A stretch of 39,291 nucleotides of DNA from Prevotella sp. 885 (GCF_002265625.1 NZ_NOVE01000035.1:1-39291); one strand, 5' to 3'. Shown: positions 16,379 to 25,969, counted from the stretch's first letter. Translations and numbers: made by a program. The notes: generated by a model not told the origin, from the sequence alone.

Positions 16379-17359
16379 ATGACCCTAAACGAATTTCTTT
16401 CCGAGTGGGAGAGTGCTTCGCCGACGCTTGTTGTCCACACGAGCGGTTCGACGGGCAAGCCGAAACCGATGACCGTGGAGAAGCGTCGCATGGAGGCATC
16501 GGCACGCATCACCTGCGACTTCCTTGGTCTGCAGCCCGGAGATACAGCTCTGCTCTGCATGCCGCTCGACTTCATTGCGGGCAAGATGGTGGTGGTGCGC
16601 AGCATCGTCCGCCGTCTGAAGCTGGTCTGCGTCAAGCCGTCGGGTCATCCGCTTCAGGGCATAACGGAGGCACCTGTGTTTGCTGCTATGGTGCCGATGC
16701 AGGTGTATAACAGTATGCAGGTGCACGAAGAACTACGTGTGCTACGTCAGATTCGCCACCTTATCATCGGAGGTGGAGCTGTCAGCGACGATATGGCGAA
16801 GCTGTTGCGTGAGTTTCCCAATGCAGTGTGGAGCACATACGGCATGACCGAAACGCTGTCGCACATAGCACTTCGCCGACTCAGCGGTCCTGAAGCCAGC
16901 TCATGGTATACGCCATTCGCCAGTGTATGCGTCAGCACCAACGCCGACGGATGCCTTGTCATTGATGCGCCGGAGGTATGCGCCCAGCCACTGGTCACTA
17001 ACGACATCGTCGAGATTGACTCTGACGGACGCCGCTTCCGCATTCGTGGACGTCGCGACAACGTGATATGCAGCGGTGGCATCAAGCTACAGATAGAGGA
17101 GATGGAGGAGAAGCTTAGGCAACACACCGACGTGGAGTTTGCCATAACGAAGCGACCACATCCCAAGTTCGGCGAGACGGTTGTGCTTCTGGCTGTCACC
17201 GACGACATGGAGGCGATGCGGACATTGTGCCAGGAATATCTCTCCCGATACGAACAGCCCTACGCCTATATCTCCGTTCCTGCCATACCACTCACCGCCA
17301 CAGGCAAACCGGCACGCGCCGAGATGATGCGCATAGCGGCAGATGTAGCGGCGGAATAA
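16379..17359 (+). CDS. menE: o-Succinylbenzoate-CoA ligase (AMP-binding), menaquinone synthesis
   Basis: It activates o-succinylbenzoate to its CoA thioester. This is a compact ANL enzyme of 326 residues from the ATG at 16379 (the frame opens at a TTG four codons earlier, but ATG is preferred). ATP-binding P-loop: VVHTSGSTGKPKP near the N-terminus. Also present are WSTYGMTETLSHIA, the hinge GRRDNVICSGGIKLQIEEME, and the C-terminal PLTATGKPARAE with the catalytic Lys. It is shorter than classical MenE (about 450), lacking much of the N-terminal subdomain, as in other Bacteroidales versions. Assignment to MenE rests on the adjacent men genes. Confidence 0.85.
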   Translation: MTLNEFLSEWESASPTLVVHTSGSTGKPKPMTVEKRRMEASARITCDFLGLQPGDTALLCMPLDFIAGKMVVVRSIVRRLKLVCVKPSGHPLQGITEAPVFAAMVPMQVYNSMQVHEELRVLRQIRHLIIGGGAVSDDMAKLLREFPNAVWSTYGMTETLSHIALRRLSGPEASSWYTPFASVCVSTNADGCLVIDAPEVCAQPLVTNDIVEIDSDGRRFRIRGRRDNVICSGGIKLQIEEMEEKLRQHTDVEFAITKRPHPKFGETVVLLAVTDDMEAMRTLCQEYLSRYEQPYAYISVPAIPLTATGKPARAEMMRIAADVAAE

Positions 17360-17389
17360 CAACAACATTAAAAAGAAAGGAGCCTTATT

Positions 17390-18439
17390 ATGAAACAGAA
17401 TATTGTGATATCGGAAAATCTGGAGCGCAGCCTTGTTGTTGCCATTTCGGAATGTCAGCACGACCGCGTCTTTGTTCTTACCGACGAGACCACGAAGCGT
17501 CTTTGCTGGCCTAAGCTCAGCAGTATGCGCTGCATGCAGGAAGTGACGCTCATCACCATTCCCGCCACCGACACTAACAAGAACCTCGAATCATTGGCTC
17601 TCGTCTGGGACGCGCTCAGCAAGGGTGGAGCCACCCGCCATTCGCTGCTTATCAATCTGGGTGGAGGCATGGTGACGGATCTTGGAGGATTCGCTGCTGC
17701 CACCTTCAAGCGCGGCATCGACTTCATCAACATCCCCACAACGCTCCTCGCAATGGTTGACGCGTCGGTTGGCGGCAAGACAGGTGTCAACTTCAATGGA
17801 CTGAAGAACGAGATTGGTGTGTTTGCTGATGCACGCTTTGTTATCATCAGCACGCTCTTCCTCGACACTCTCGATATGCCTAACCTTTGCTCCGGCTATG
17901 CCGAAATGCTCAAGCACGGTCTTATCAATGACGAGCGGATGTGGGCAGAACTTGTAGGCTTCAGTCTTCATAATCCCGACTTCTCACAGTTGCAGCGCAT
18001 GGTGGGCGAGTCTATAGCCGTTAAGGAGCGCATCGTTCAGCAGGATCCGCATGAGAAGGGACTGCGCAAGGCTCTCAATCTCGGACATACCATCGGTCAC
18101 GCCATCGAGTCGTTCGCCATGGAGCAGGGCAGACCGATGCTCCACGGATATGCCGTGGCGTACGGATTGGTGGGCGAGCTTTATCTTAGCGTATGCAAGA
18201 CCGCGTTCCCCGTCGACCGTCTGCGCCAGACAGCACGCTTCATCCGTGAGGCTTACGGCACCCCCGCCATCACCTGCGATGACTATCCCAAGCTCCTCGA
18301 ATTAATGAAGCACGACAAGAAGAATACGTCAGGCATCATCAACTTCTCGCTCCTCGCCAACATCGGCGACGTAAAGCTCAATCAGACTGGCAGCGAGGAA
18401 GAGATAAAGGAAGCGCTCGACTTCATCAGGGAAGGGTAA
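17390..18439 (+). CDS. aroB: 3-Dehydroquinate synthase
   Basis: It converts DAHP to 3-dehydroquinate, the second shikimate-pathway step, using NAD+ and a divalent metal. Diagnostic blocks: NLGGGMVTDLGGFAAATFKRGI, IPTTLLAMVDASVGGKTGVN, GYAEMLKHGLI and LNLGHTIGHAIES with the metal-binding His. The length (349) is normal, and AAAGAAAGGAG precedes the ATG. Its position inside a menaquinone operon fits, because chorismate is the pathway's starting compound. Confidence 0.95.
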   Translation: MKQNIVISENLERSLVVAISECQHDRVFVLTDETTKRLCWPKLSSMRCMQEVTLITIPATDTNKNLESLALVWDALSKGGATRHSLLINLGGGMVTDLGGFAAATFKRGIDFINIPTTLLAMVDASVGGKTGVNFNGLKNEIGVFADARFVIISTLFLDTLDMPNLCSGYAEMLKHGLINDERMWAELVGFSLHNPDFSQLQRMVGESIAVKERIVQQDPHEKGLRKALNLGHTIGHAIESFAMEQGRPMLHGYAVAYGLVGELYLSVCKTAFPVDRLRQTARFIREAYGTPAITCDDYPKLLELMKHDKKNTSGIINFSLLANIGDVKLNQTGSEEEIKEALDFIREG

Positions 18440-18479
18440 TATAGTATGAACAATATTTAAACTCTACATATATACAACA

Positions 18480-18896
18480 ATGGATTTAGAGAAAATAAAG
18501 GAAACCCGTCTGCATCTTGACGGATTGTCCAACACACTTGGTATGGAATTTATCTCAACCCCCGAGCCCGACACCTGTCAGGCGAAGATGAAGGTGGACG
18601 AGAAGAATCGTCAGGTGTTCGGATTTCTTAGTGGCGGTGCCTCGTTGGCGCTTGCCGAGAACCTTGCCGGTGTCGGCTCTATGGCGTTATGCCCGGACAA
18701 GATCTGTGTGGGCATCAATGTCAGCGGCAGCCATGTAAAGGCTGTCATGGAGGGCGATACCGTCACAGCCACAGCGCATCTCCTCCATCGTGGAAAGACG
18801 CTGCACCAGTGGCATATCGACATCACGAATAAGGCTGGCGAACTGATTTCGTCGGTGGAAGTTACTAACTTCGTGATGAACAAACCTAACAAATAA
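18480..18896 (+). CDS. Hotdog-fold thioesterase, probable DHNA-CoA hydrolase
   Basis: The 138-residue single hotdog domain is of the PaaI/YdiI type. The central helix block RQVFGFLSGGASLALAENLAG carries the likely catalytic Glu (LAEN). YdiI/MenI of E. coli has LLHGGAS at the same place; here the His is replaced by Ser (FLSGGAS). In the men operon between aroB and menF, the expected job is releasing 1,4-dihydroxy-2-naphthoate from its CoA ester (MenI role). I leave the symbol blank because the substrate is inferred from context only. Confidence 0.75.
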   Translation: MDLEKIKETRLHLDGLSNTLGMEFISTPEPDTCQAKMKVDEKNRQVFGFLSGGASLALAENLAGVGSMALCPDKICVGINVSGSHVKAVMEGDTVTATAHLLHRGKTLHQWHIDITNKAGELISSVEVTNFVMNKPNK

Positions 18897-18947
18897 AGCT
18901 AACTTACTGAACTTTTGCAAGTTCAATAACTAATTGTATTGAAACAG

Positions 18948-20024
18948 ATGAACTTCGTTTATTACCGTCTGCCTCATACCCAGCAGGTGTTTCGTGGCGT
19001 GATGAGAAAGGAGCCTGAGGAATTGGCTTCGCTTGCCGAACTCAACGGGCGTCGCGGCTTTGTCATCGCCCCGTTCGCCCCGTCGGACGATTGCCCCATA
19101 CTTCTGCTTGACGTGGAGTGGGAGCCGATGGAGCTGCCAGCCGATACGATGGCGGAGGCGTCTCTTGTGGATGCCGACTTCGCCAAAGAACAGGAGAGCT
19201 ATGCCATCGACTTCGAGAATTTCCATGCGCAGCTGCGTGACGGGACGTTCAGCAAGATTGTCCTTGCCCGCAGCGCCCGACTTACCGCCACGGAGGACGT
19301 GTCGCCCCTTACGCTTTTCGCAAGGGCTTGCCGTCGTTATCCGCGCATGTTTGTGGCTCTCTTTTCCACGGAACGCAGCGGCACGTGGCTCGTTGCCACT
19401 CCAGAGGTGCTCGTTCGCGGTAGGCGTGACGAGATGAGGACGATGGCGCTTGCCGGCACGATGCGCCTCACTGAGGACCAGCTGTCTTTCGATACGGAAG
19501 GGGGCAGCGTCTCTGAGGCTGACATCCACTGGAGCACGAAAAACCGACAGGAGCAGCATTACGTCGAGACGTACATCACGGAGTGTGTGGAGCATTTCTC
19601 TGACGATTTCTCCGTGAAGGGTCCGTCCACGGCGAGGGCTGGCGACCTGGTGCATCTGCGCTCCGACATCACCTTCAAGCCTTACTCGATGGACGTGCTT
19701 GGCAATCTGCTCAACGCCCTCCATCCCACGCCTGCCGTATGTGGCATCCCTAAGGACACGTCACGCGACTTTATTCTGCGTAACGAGTCGTTGCCGCGCC
19801 TTTATTACAGCGGATTCTCCGGCATTCTCAATCCAGACGGCGAGACCAGTCTGTTCGTCACTCTGAGATGTATGCGCATGGAAGACGTTAGCGATGAGAA
19901 TGCCTCGCCGCGGCGCTTTACGCTCTATGCTGGCGGCGGCCTCCTGAAGGAAAGTTCGTGCCAGACAGAATGGGACGAGACGGAGGCGAAGATGAATACA
20001 ATGAGACAAACGTTCAAGAAATAA
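18948..20024 (+). CDS. menF: Isochorismate synthase
   Basis: It isomerises chorismate to isochorismate, the committed menaquinone step. The chorismate-binding fold is seen in the second two-thirds: FSKIVLARSARL, MALAGTMRL, RQEQHYVETYI, LHPTPAVCGIPKDTSRDFI, NESLPRLYYSGFSG and LYAGGGLLKESSCQTEWDETEAKM. It has 358 residues from the ATG at 18948. The frame also allows a TTG at 18939, and neither has a strong Shine-Dalgarno. MenF rather than an anthranilate or aminodeoxychorismate synthase is supported by the adjacent menD. Confidence 0.9.
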   Translation: MNFVYYRLPHTQQVFRGVMRKEPEELASLAELNGRRGFVIAPFAPSDDCPILLLDVEWEPMELPADTMAEASLVDADFAKEQESYAIDFENFHAQLRDGTFSKIVLARSARLTATEDVSPLTLFARACRRYPRMFVALFSTERSGTWLVATPEVLVRGRRDEMRTMALAGTMRLTEDQLSFDTEGGSVSEADIHWSTKNRQEQHYVETYITECVEHFSDDFSVKGPSTARAGDLVHLRSDITFKPYSMDVLGNLLNALHPTPAVCGIPKDTSRDFILRNESLPRLYYSGFSGILNPDGETSLFVTLRCMRMEDVSDENASPRRFTLYAGGGLLKESSCQTEWDETEAKMNTMRQTFKK

Positions 20025-20058
20025 GAGTTAAAGTTCAAGATATAAGATTAATAAGTTG

Positions 20059-21732
20059 ATGTTTTGTAACAAGGAAAACGTAAACCTTCTCACAGCTCTG
20101 CTTGTCGAGTATGGTGTGACGGATGCTGTGGTGTGCCCCGGTAGTCGCAATGCCCCGATTGTGCATAACCTTAATGAGTGTGACCGTATAACGTGCCGCC
20201 CGGTCACGGACGAGCGTTCGGCGGGCTTCTATGCTCTGGGTATGGCTCAGGCCACGCATCGTCCTGTGGTGGTGTGCGTGACATCGGGTTCGGCGTTGCT
20301 CAATGTGATGCCTGCCGTGGCTGAGGCTTATTATCAGCACGTGCCGCTTATCGTGGTGTCTGCCGACCGCCCCGCACAATGGATTGACCAGCTCGACGGA
20401 CAGACGCTTCCTCAGCCTGACGCTCTCGGACGCTTTGTGAGACGTGCCGTGCAACTGCCTGAACCGCATAACGACGAGGAGCGATGGTACTGCCGCCGCC
20501 TTGTCAACGAGGCTCTCTTCCTCGCCACTTATCGTCAGCCGGCTTCCGTGCACATCAATGTGCCCATCACGGAACCGCTCTTTACCTTCGATGTGGAGGC
20601 GTTGCCGAAGGTGGAACGATGGACAATGATGACGGAGGAACGCCGTCTGCCTTATGCTTTCGAGGCTTTCACAGCCCGCATTGCCAAGGCAGAACGTCCG
20701 CTTATCGTCATAGGTCAGATGCCGGCTGGTGTGTTTGACGGTCGGAAGCTGGAGCGTCTGATGGAGCGTTACGTGGTGTTCGCCGAACCGCTCTCCAACA
20801 CATCGGGCACGAATGTCCACTTCGATGAGGCGGTGAAACGTATCTCCGGCATGTCTGCTGATGAGGCACGCAGCTACCGTCCCGACTACATCGTCTATCT
20901 CGGTGACACCATCGTGAGCAAGGCCACGCGTCGTTGGCTGCGCAGCATCGGTACTCCGTCATGTCTTGTTACGCCAAACGCCCTTGAACCGCACGACCCG
21001 TTGATGACGCTCACGGACATCGTGGAATGTCCTTACGGCGATGTCAGCAGCTTGCTGGACGCGTTGACGGAGACTCCGGCGAAGGATGAGAGAGGCTTTT
21101 ACGAGCGCTGGAAGCTCTTGCTCGACGAGTGCGCTGATCGTGCTTCCGAGTATGATCCCGCATTTTCGCAGATGGCGGTGGTGAGGTATTTCGAGGAACA
21201 GCTCGACGACCTTGACATGGACATCTTCGTACATTACGCCAACAGCTCCGCCATTCGCCTTGCCTGCATCCACGCCAACCACTACGTATGGTGCAATCGT
21301 GGTGTGAACGGCATCGAAGGTTCGCTGTCCACCGCTGCCGGCTTCTCGCTTGCCTCGACGGGACTGACGGTCTGCGTAATCGGAGACCTCAGCTTCTTCT
21401 ACGACCAGAATGCGCTGTGGAACCGAAACCTTAACGGCAATCTGCGCATCCTTCTCCTCAACAACCGCACGGGTGGCATCTTCCGCTCTCTGCCGGGTCT
21501 GAAGGACAGCCCGGCTGCTGACGACTTGGTGGCAGCCACGCACGAGACAACGGCTCAGGGCATCTGCACCCAGAACGACATCGGCTATCTATCCGCAAAG
21601 AACATGCAGGAGGCACAAATCGGCATTGTGACGCTGCTGACGCGCCAGACTGACCGCCCCCTGCTGCTGGAGGTGTTTACCGAAGCAGAAGCGGATGCTA
21701 AAGCGACTTTTGATTTTTATATTGCTGAATAA
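20059..21732 (+). CDS. menD: 2-Succinyl-5-enolpyruvyl-6-hydroxy-3-cyclohexene-1-carboxylate synthase
   Basis: A thiamine-diphosphate enzyme joining isochorismate and 2-oxoglutarate. The N-terminal block is DAVVCPGSRNAPIVH, followed by VTDERSAGFYALGMAQ and VCVTSGSALLNVMPAVAEAYY. The ThDP-binding motif runs from IGDLSFFYDQNALWN to RILLLNNRTGG (GD...NN). The length is 557 from the ATG at 20059, with a TTG one codon earlier also in frame. It is typical for MenD. It lies 34 nt after menF and is followed, unusually, by a rhuM gene. Confidence 0.95.
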   Translation: MFCNKENVNLLTALLVEYGVTDAVVCPGSRNAPIVHNLNECDRITCRPVTDERSAGFYALGMAQATHRPVVVCVTSGSALLNVMPAVAEAYYQHVPLIVVSADRPAQWIDQLDGQTLPQPDALGRFVRRAVQLPEPHNDEERWYCRRLVNEALFLATYRQPASVHINVPITEPLFTFDVEALPKVERWTMMTEERRLPYAFEAFTARIAKAERPLIVIGQMPAGVFDGRKLERLMERYVVFAEPLSNTSGTNVHFDEAVKRISGMSADEARSYRPDYIVYLGDTIVSKATRRWLRSIGTPSCLVTPNALEPHDPLMTLTDIVECPYGDVSSLLDALTETPAKDERGFYERWKLLLDECADRASEYDPAFSQMAVVRYFEEQLDDLDMDIFVHYANSSAIRLACIHANHYVWCNRGVNGIEGSLSTAAGFSLASTGLTVCVIGDLSFFYDQNALWNRNLNGNLRILLLNNRTGGIFRSLPGLKDSPAADDLVAATHETTAQGICTQNDIGYLSAKNMQEAQIGIVTLLTRQTDRPLLLEVFTEAEADAKATFDFYIAE

Positions 21733-21752
21733 TTGCTATATCGAATATATAT

Positions 21753-22733
21753 ATGGAAAAGGAGAATAAGCTCATACTGTTCAAAGATAATAATGGCAAG
21801 GTATCTGTAAATGTGCGCTTTGCTGATGAGGATGTATGGTTGACACAAGAGCAATTAGCTCAAATATATGCCACCACACAACAGAATGTCAGTCAGCATA
21901 TTAAGAGTATCTATGCTGACCAGGAACTTATTGATGAGGCAACTCACAAGAAATTCTTGTTAGTTCGTCAGGAAGGCTCTCGTCAGGTAAAACGTGAGAT
22001 AGACCATTATAATCTTGACATGATTATCGCCCTTGGTTATAGAGTACAATCTCCTGTGGCTGTACATTTCCGCCGATGGGCAACTGAGCGTTTGCATGAG
22101 TATATCCAAAAAGGATTTGCAATGGACGATGAGAGATTGAAGCAAGGTGGAAATCGTTATTTTAGAGAGTTACTACAGAGGATTCGTGATATTCGTAGTA
22201 GTGAACGTAATTTCTATCAGCAGGTGACGGATATATATGCAACATCAGTAGATTATGATCCTCGGGCAAAGATGACAAAAATGTTCTTTGCTTCTGTACA
22301 GAACAAAATGCACTATGCAGTACACGAACATACTGCTGCAGAATTGATATATGAACGAGTGGATAATGAAAAGCCATTCGTTGGTATGACCAATTTTAAG
22401 GGTAATTATGTAACTCGCGATGATGTGAAGATAGCTAAGAATTATCTGACAGAATTGGAGCTGCAGCGTTTGAATCTTTTGACTTCGCAGTTTCTCGATT
22501 TTGCAGAATTTCAAGCCTTAGAGCAGACCCCGATGCGGATGGCGGATTGGATTGCTGCACTTGATGATCAAATTCTGCGCCTTCGCAAGAATATATTGGA
22601 AGGGAATGGCAGTATTTCGCATAAGGAAGCCATAGAGAAGGCTGAACGAGAATTCGAGATTTATAGAGAACGTGAGATGCGTATGCTGGAAAGTGATTTT
22701 GACAAGGCTATTAAGCAATTAAAGGACAAATAA
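21753..22733 (+). CDS. rhuM: RhuM-family protein inserted in the menaquinone operon
   Basis: The 326-residue protein has an N-terminal winged-helix-like segment (EDVWLTQEQLAQIYATTQQN, about 26-45). The RhuM core carries EIDHYNLDMIIALGYRVQSP, FRRWATERLHEYIQKGFAMD and ATSVDYDPRAKMTKMFFASV. A charged helical tail follows (~290-326). RhuM was named from a Salmonella pathogenicity island; its biochemical role is not established, and homologues are scattered on mobile and defence-type loci. The gene is visibly more AT-rich and uses more AGA/ATA-type codons than menD and menB on either side. It keeps the operon's orientation, starting 20 nt after menD and ending 56 nt before menB. Lateral acquisition is inferred. 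Confidence 0.88.
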   Translation: MEKENKLILFKDNNGKVSVNVRFADEDVWLTQEQLAQIYATTQQNVSQHIKSIYADQELIDEATHKKFLLVRQEGSRQVKREIDHYNLDMIIALGYRVQSPVAVHFRRWATERLHEYIQKGFAMDDERLKQGGNRYFRELLQRIRDIRSSERNFYQQVTDIYATSVDYDPRAKMTKMFFASVQNKMHYAVHEHTAAELIYERVDNEKPFVGMTNFKGNYVTRDDVKIAKNYLTELELQRLNLLTSQFLDFAEFQALEQTPMRMADWIAALDDQILRLRKNILEGNGSISHKEAIEKAEREFEIYREREMRMLESDFDKAIKQLKDK

Positions 22734-22789
22734 CTTGTCTACCTGTCTTACTGTCTAAACAACAACAATAACAATCAACTTACAACAAT

Positions 22790-23617
22790 ATGGAAAAAAG
22801 AAATTGGGTGCCCGTGGAGGGCTTTGACTTTAAGGAAATCCTGTTTGAGGAATATGATGGCATCGCCAAGATCACCATCAACCGTCCTCGTTATCGTAAT
22901 GCCTTCACCCCTCGCACCACGTGGGAGATGTCGCAGGCATTCGCTTGGTGTCGTGAGGCGCAGCGCATCAGCGTTGTCATCCTTACCGGAGCCGGCGACA
23001 AGGCGTTCTGCTCTGGTGGCGACATGCATGTGAAGGGACGCGGCGGCTATGTCGGCGACGACGGCGTACCACGCCTTAACGTCCTCGACGTGCAGAAGCA
23101 GATACGCTCCCTGCCGAAGCCCGTCATCGCCATGGTCAACGGTTACGCCATCGGTGGCGGACATGTCCTCCACCTTATGTGCGACCTCACCATCGCCAGC
23201 GACAACGCCATCTTCGGTCAGACCGGACCTAAGGTAGGATCCTTCGATGCCGGTTTCGGTGCCAGCTATCTCGCCCGCATCGTCGGTCAGAAGAAGGCAC
23301 GCGAGATATGGTTCATGTGCCGTCAGTATAGCGCCATCGAGGCAGAGCGTATGGGAATGGTGAACAAGGTGGTGCCCTTCGATCAGCTTGAGGACACCTG
23401 CGTGGAGTGGGCGCAGACCATGATGGAGCGCTCGCCGCTTGCCCTTCGTATGATAAAGGCTGGTCTCAATGCCGAGCTCGACGGACAGGCTGGCATACAG
23501 GAACTTGCCGGCGACGCCACCATGCTCTATTACATGCTCGACGAGGCACAGGAGGGAGGCCGTGCGTTCCTTGAGAAGCGCAAGCCCGACTTCAGCAAAT
23601 ACCCCAAACTGCCCTAA
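22790..23617 (+). CDS. menB: 1,4-Dihydroxy-2-naphthoyl-CoA synthase
   Basis: A crotonase-fold enzyme that cyclises o-succinylbenzoyl-CoA. Conserved blocks: [47 protein letters not shown] (oxyanion hole), [20 protein letters not shown] and [16 protein letters not shown]. The C-terminus is [19 protein letters not shown]...KPDFSKYP. The 275 residues align throughout with E. coli-type MenB, whose [10 protein letters not shown] version is the bicarbonate-using type. It is followed by menC after 12 nt. Confidence 0.96.
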   Translation: MEKRNWVPVEGFDFKEILFEEYDGIAKITINRPRYRNAFTPRTTWEMSQAFAWCREAQRISVVILTGAGDKAFCSGGDMHVKGRGGYVGDDGVPRLNVLDVQKQIRSLPKPVIAMVNGYAIGGGHVLHLMCDLTIASDNAIFGQTGPKVGSFDAGFGASYLARIVGQKKAREIWFMCRQYSAIEAERMGMVNKVVPFDQLEDTCVEWAQTMMERSPLALRMIKAGLNAELDGQAGIQELAGDATMLYYMLDEAQEGGRAFLEKRKPDFSKYPKLP

Positions 23618-23629
23618 CCGTCACACCTT

Positions 23630-24661
23630 ATGAGCTATAAGATAGACATCGAGCCGCGTACGTTCCACTTCAAGCAACCCGCTGGAACGTCGCGCGGCAT
23701 CTACACCACACGCCAGTCATGGTTTCTCACCGTCACCGATACGGAGCGTCCCGGCGTGAGCGGAGTGGGAGAGTGTGCCCCGCTCCCCGACCTCAGTTGC
23801 GACGCCCGTCCCGACTATGAGCGCACCTTGCGTTCGCTGTGTGGCATGGTGGAGACGATGGGACGTGTGCCAGCAGATATGCTCCGCCCTTACCCCTCCA
23901 TGCTCTTCGGTCTTGAGACGGCCCTGCTCGACCTCCAGAACGGAGGCAAGGGCACGCTCTTCGACACGCCGTTTACACGCGGCGAAGAAGGCATCACCAT
24001 CAACGGACTGGTGTGGATGGGAAGCTTCGATGAGATGCTTGAGCGTCTTGAGGCGAAGATGCGTGACGGATTTCGCTGCGTGAAGCTGAAGATCGGAGCC
24101 ATTGACTTCAACCACGAGTTGTCGCTTGTCCGCCATATCCGTGAGGCATTCACGAAGGATCAGATAGAGTTGCGCGTAGACGCCAATGGCGGTTTCTCTC
24201 CAGCACAGGCTCCGCAACGCCTGGAGCAGCTCGCCCGTTACGACATCCATTCCATCGAACAGCCCATCCGTCAGCACCAGTGGCGTGACATGGCTGCATT
24301 ATGTCGCGAAACGCCCATCCCCATAGCCCTCGACGAAGAGCTTATCGGCGTAAACCTCCCCGGCATGAAGGAGGAACTGCTCGACACCATCCGTCCCCAA
24401 TACATCATCCTCAAGCCATCATTACATGGCGGAATGAGTGGAGCAAGGGAATGGATAAGCATGGCAGCCGAGCGAGGCATCGGCTCATGGATGACCAGTG
24501 CCCTCGAAAGCAACGTAGGTCTTAACGCCGTTGCACAGCTTGCCGCCGACATCTACGGCCCCGACATAAAAATGCCGCAAGGCCTCGGCACCGGACAGCT
24601 GTTCACGGACAACGTGGAGATGCCGCTGAAGATAAAGGGAGAGAAAATCTGGAGGTGTTAG
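23630..24661 (+). CDS. menC: o-Succinylbenzoate synthase
   Basis: A dehydratase of the enolase superfamily making o-succinylbenzoate. The N-terminal capping domain (FHFKQPAGTSRGIYTTRQSW, GVGECAPLPDLS) precedes the barrel. The KxK catalytic pair is in CVKLKIG; metal ligands are D in LRVDANGGF, E in SIEQPI and D in ALDEELIG; the second-side Lys is in IILKPSLHGG. It has 343 residues and is the last men gene. Its TAG overlaps by 4 bp the stop of the convergent AAA ATPase gene, leaving no room for an intergenic terminator. Confidence 0.92.
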   Translation: MSYKIDIEPRTFHFKQPAGTSRGIYTTRQSWFLTVTDTERPGVSGVGECAPLPDLSCDARPDYERTLRSLCGMVETMGRVPADMLRPYPSMLFGLETALLDLQNGGKGTLFDTPFTRGEEGITINGLVWMGSFDEMLERLEAKMRDGFRCVKLKIGAIDFNHELSLVRHIREAFTKDQIELRVDANGGFSPAQAPQRLEQLARYDIHSIEQPIRQHQWRDMAALCRETPIPIALDEELIGVNLPGMKEELLDTIRPQYIILKPSLHGGMSGAREWISMAAERGIGSWMTSALESNVGLNAVAQLAADIYGPDIKMPQGLGTGQLFTDNVEMPLKIKGEKIWRC

Positions 24662-25944
24662 CATTTATCTGTGTTACTGTCACATAACAGCCATTTCCAT
24701 ACAGGTACCACCTCTATTGTCAGTCCGTCCATCTCTATCACCTCTTCCTCGTCGTAAGTTACGACGAGAGCTTTTTTAAGAGGATAGAGTTTGTTTAGAG
24801 CCACGAGAGCCGTAGTTTCTCTTCTGCGGGTCTCGTGGTCATTTATGCTATAGGAAGCCTGTATTGCTACACACTCATCCGGAACGAAGAAATCTACTTC
24901 CACATTACGATTGTAATAGTAAAGACGAGGTGTACCGGCATCCTTGTTATACTGTTTGTATAATGTTATGGCACACAGATTTTCCAGCAATGGAGCATAG
25001 TTTTCGGTCAGGAAAACGCTTAGTAGTCCATTGTCCGTAAAGTAATGTTTTTTTGATGTCTCCTTTTCGGCAAACTTTGATGCGTAGTTGTCAAGTGTGA
25101 ACATCAGGCATGCCTCCTTCACATACTGTACATATTCTATTATAGAAGACGTGTTGGTGGACACTCCTGCGCTCTTCACCATATTGGCGAGGCGGTTATA
25201 GGCAGTAGGTTGCATGATGTTTTCTGCCAGTCGTTTTACCGCCAGTCGCAAAGCATGATCATTCTTTATGTTGTTACGTTGAATGATGTCACCAAGCACA
25301 ATCTTGTCGTACAGTCCGTTCAGCCAATGCCGCTTGTTGCGATACAGCAATAGTTCAGGGAATCCGCCCCACTTGAAATATTCTGCGAAATACTGTCCCA
25401 CCTGATTCTTTTGTTTACCATACAACCAGTCTTTCTCCAGTATAACGTTGTTTGCCTCCAGATATTCATTAAACGAATAAGGAAAAACCTTTTCGTCAAA
25501 GTATCGTGCCCCTAATGTTGTGGCGATGTCACGGCTCAGCATTTTTGCGTTCGATCCGGTTATGAACACCATATATTTATGGTTAGCCAGTCTACGTGCA
25601 AAATGTTCCCATCCCTCCACGTTCTGTATTTCGTCGAAGAAGAGTATCGGTTTATAGTTATACATTGTGCTGTACGCCTGCAATATCAGGTCGAAATCTT
25701 CCGCCTTCATCCCCAATAGTCGTTCGTCATCAAAGTTGATGTATACAATCTCCTTGATGTCATGACCTTCCTTGAGAAATTGTTTGGCACGTTGATAAAG
25801 CAGATAAGACTTGCCTGCCTGTCTTATTCCGACAAGCACATAACGTCCTTGAGGCTCAAAATCAAACGACCTCTGGTATAGCTCAACATCCTGTATGTCT
25901 GCTTGTCCGTCTTTGATAAGTGTCTTGAATATCTCTTTTTGCAT
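24658..25944 (-). CDS. AAA ATPase with DUF4143 C-terminal domain
   Basis: The 428-residue protein has an AAA_14-type ATPase domain: Walker A is GIRQAGKSYLLYQ (~residues 38-50), Walker B is ILFFDEIQNVEGW, and sensor-like VFITGSNAKMLS follows. The DUF4143 half starts around 200 (YFAEYFKWGGFPELLL) and ends with a nuclease-like EVDFFVPDECVAIQASY segment. Families of these ATPases are numerous in Bacteroidales and archaea; their function is unsettled. The gene is AT-richer than the men genes. Its promoter lies within a 33-bp-period palindromic repeat, suggesting tight, perhaps autogenous control. Transcription converges on menC. Confidence 0.85.
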   Translation of the reverse strand: MQKEIFKTLIKDGQADIQDVELYQRSFDFEPQGRYVLVGIRQAGKSYLLYQRAKQFLKEGHDIKEIVYINFDDERLLGMKAEDFDLILQAYSTMYNYKPILFFDEIQNVEGWEHFARRLANHKYMVFITGSNAKMLSRDIATTLGARYFDEKVFPYSFNEYLEANNVILEKDWLYGKQKNQVGQYFAEYFKWGGFPELLLYRNKRHWLNGLYDKIVLGDIIQRNNIKNDHALRLAVKRLAENIMQPTAYNRLANMVKSAGVSTNTSSIIEYVQYVKEACLMFTLDNYASKFAEKETSKKHYFTDNGLLSVFLTENYAPLLENLCAITLYKQYNKDAGTPRLYYYNRNVEVDFFVPDECVAIQASYSINDHETRRRETTALVALNKLYPLKKALVVTYDEEEVIEMDGLTIEVVPVWKWLLCDSNTDKC

Positions 25945-25969
25945 ACCCGCTTATTTATGTTATTATCCG

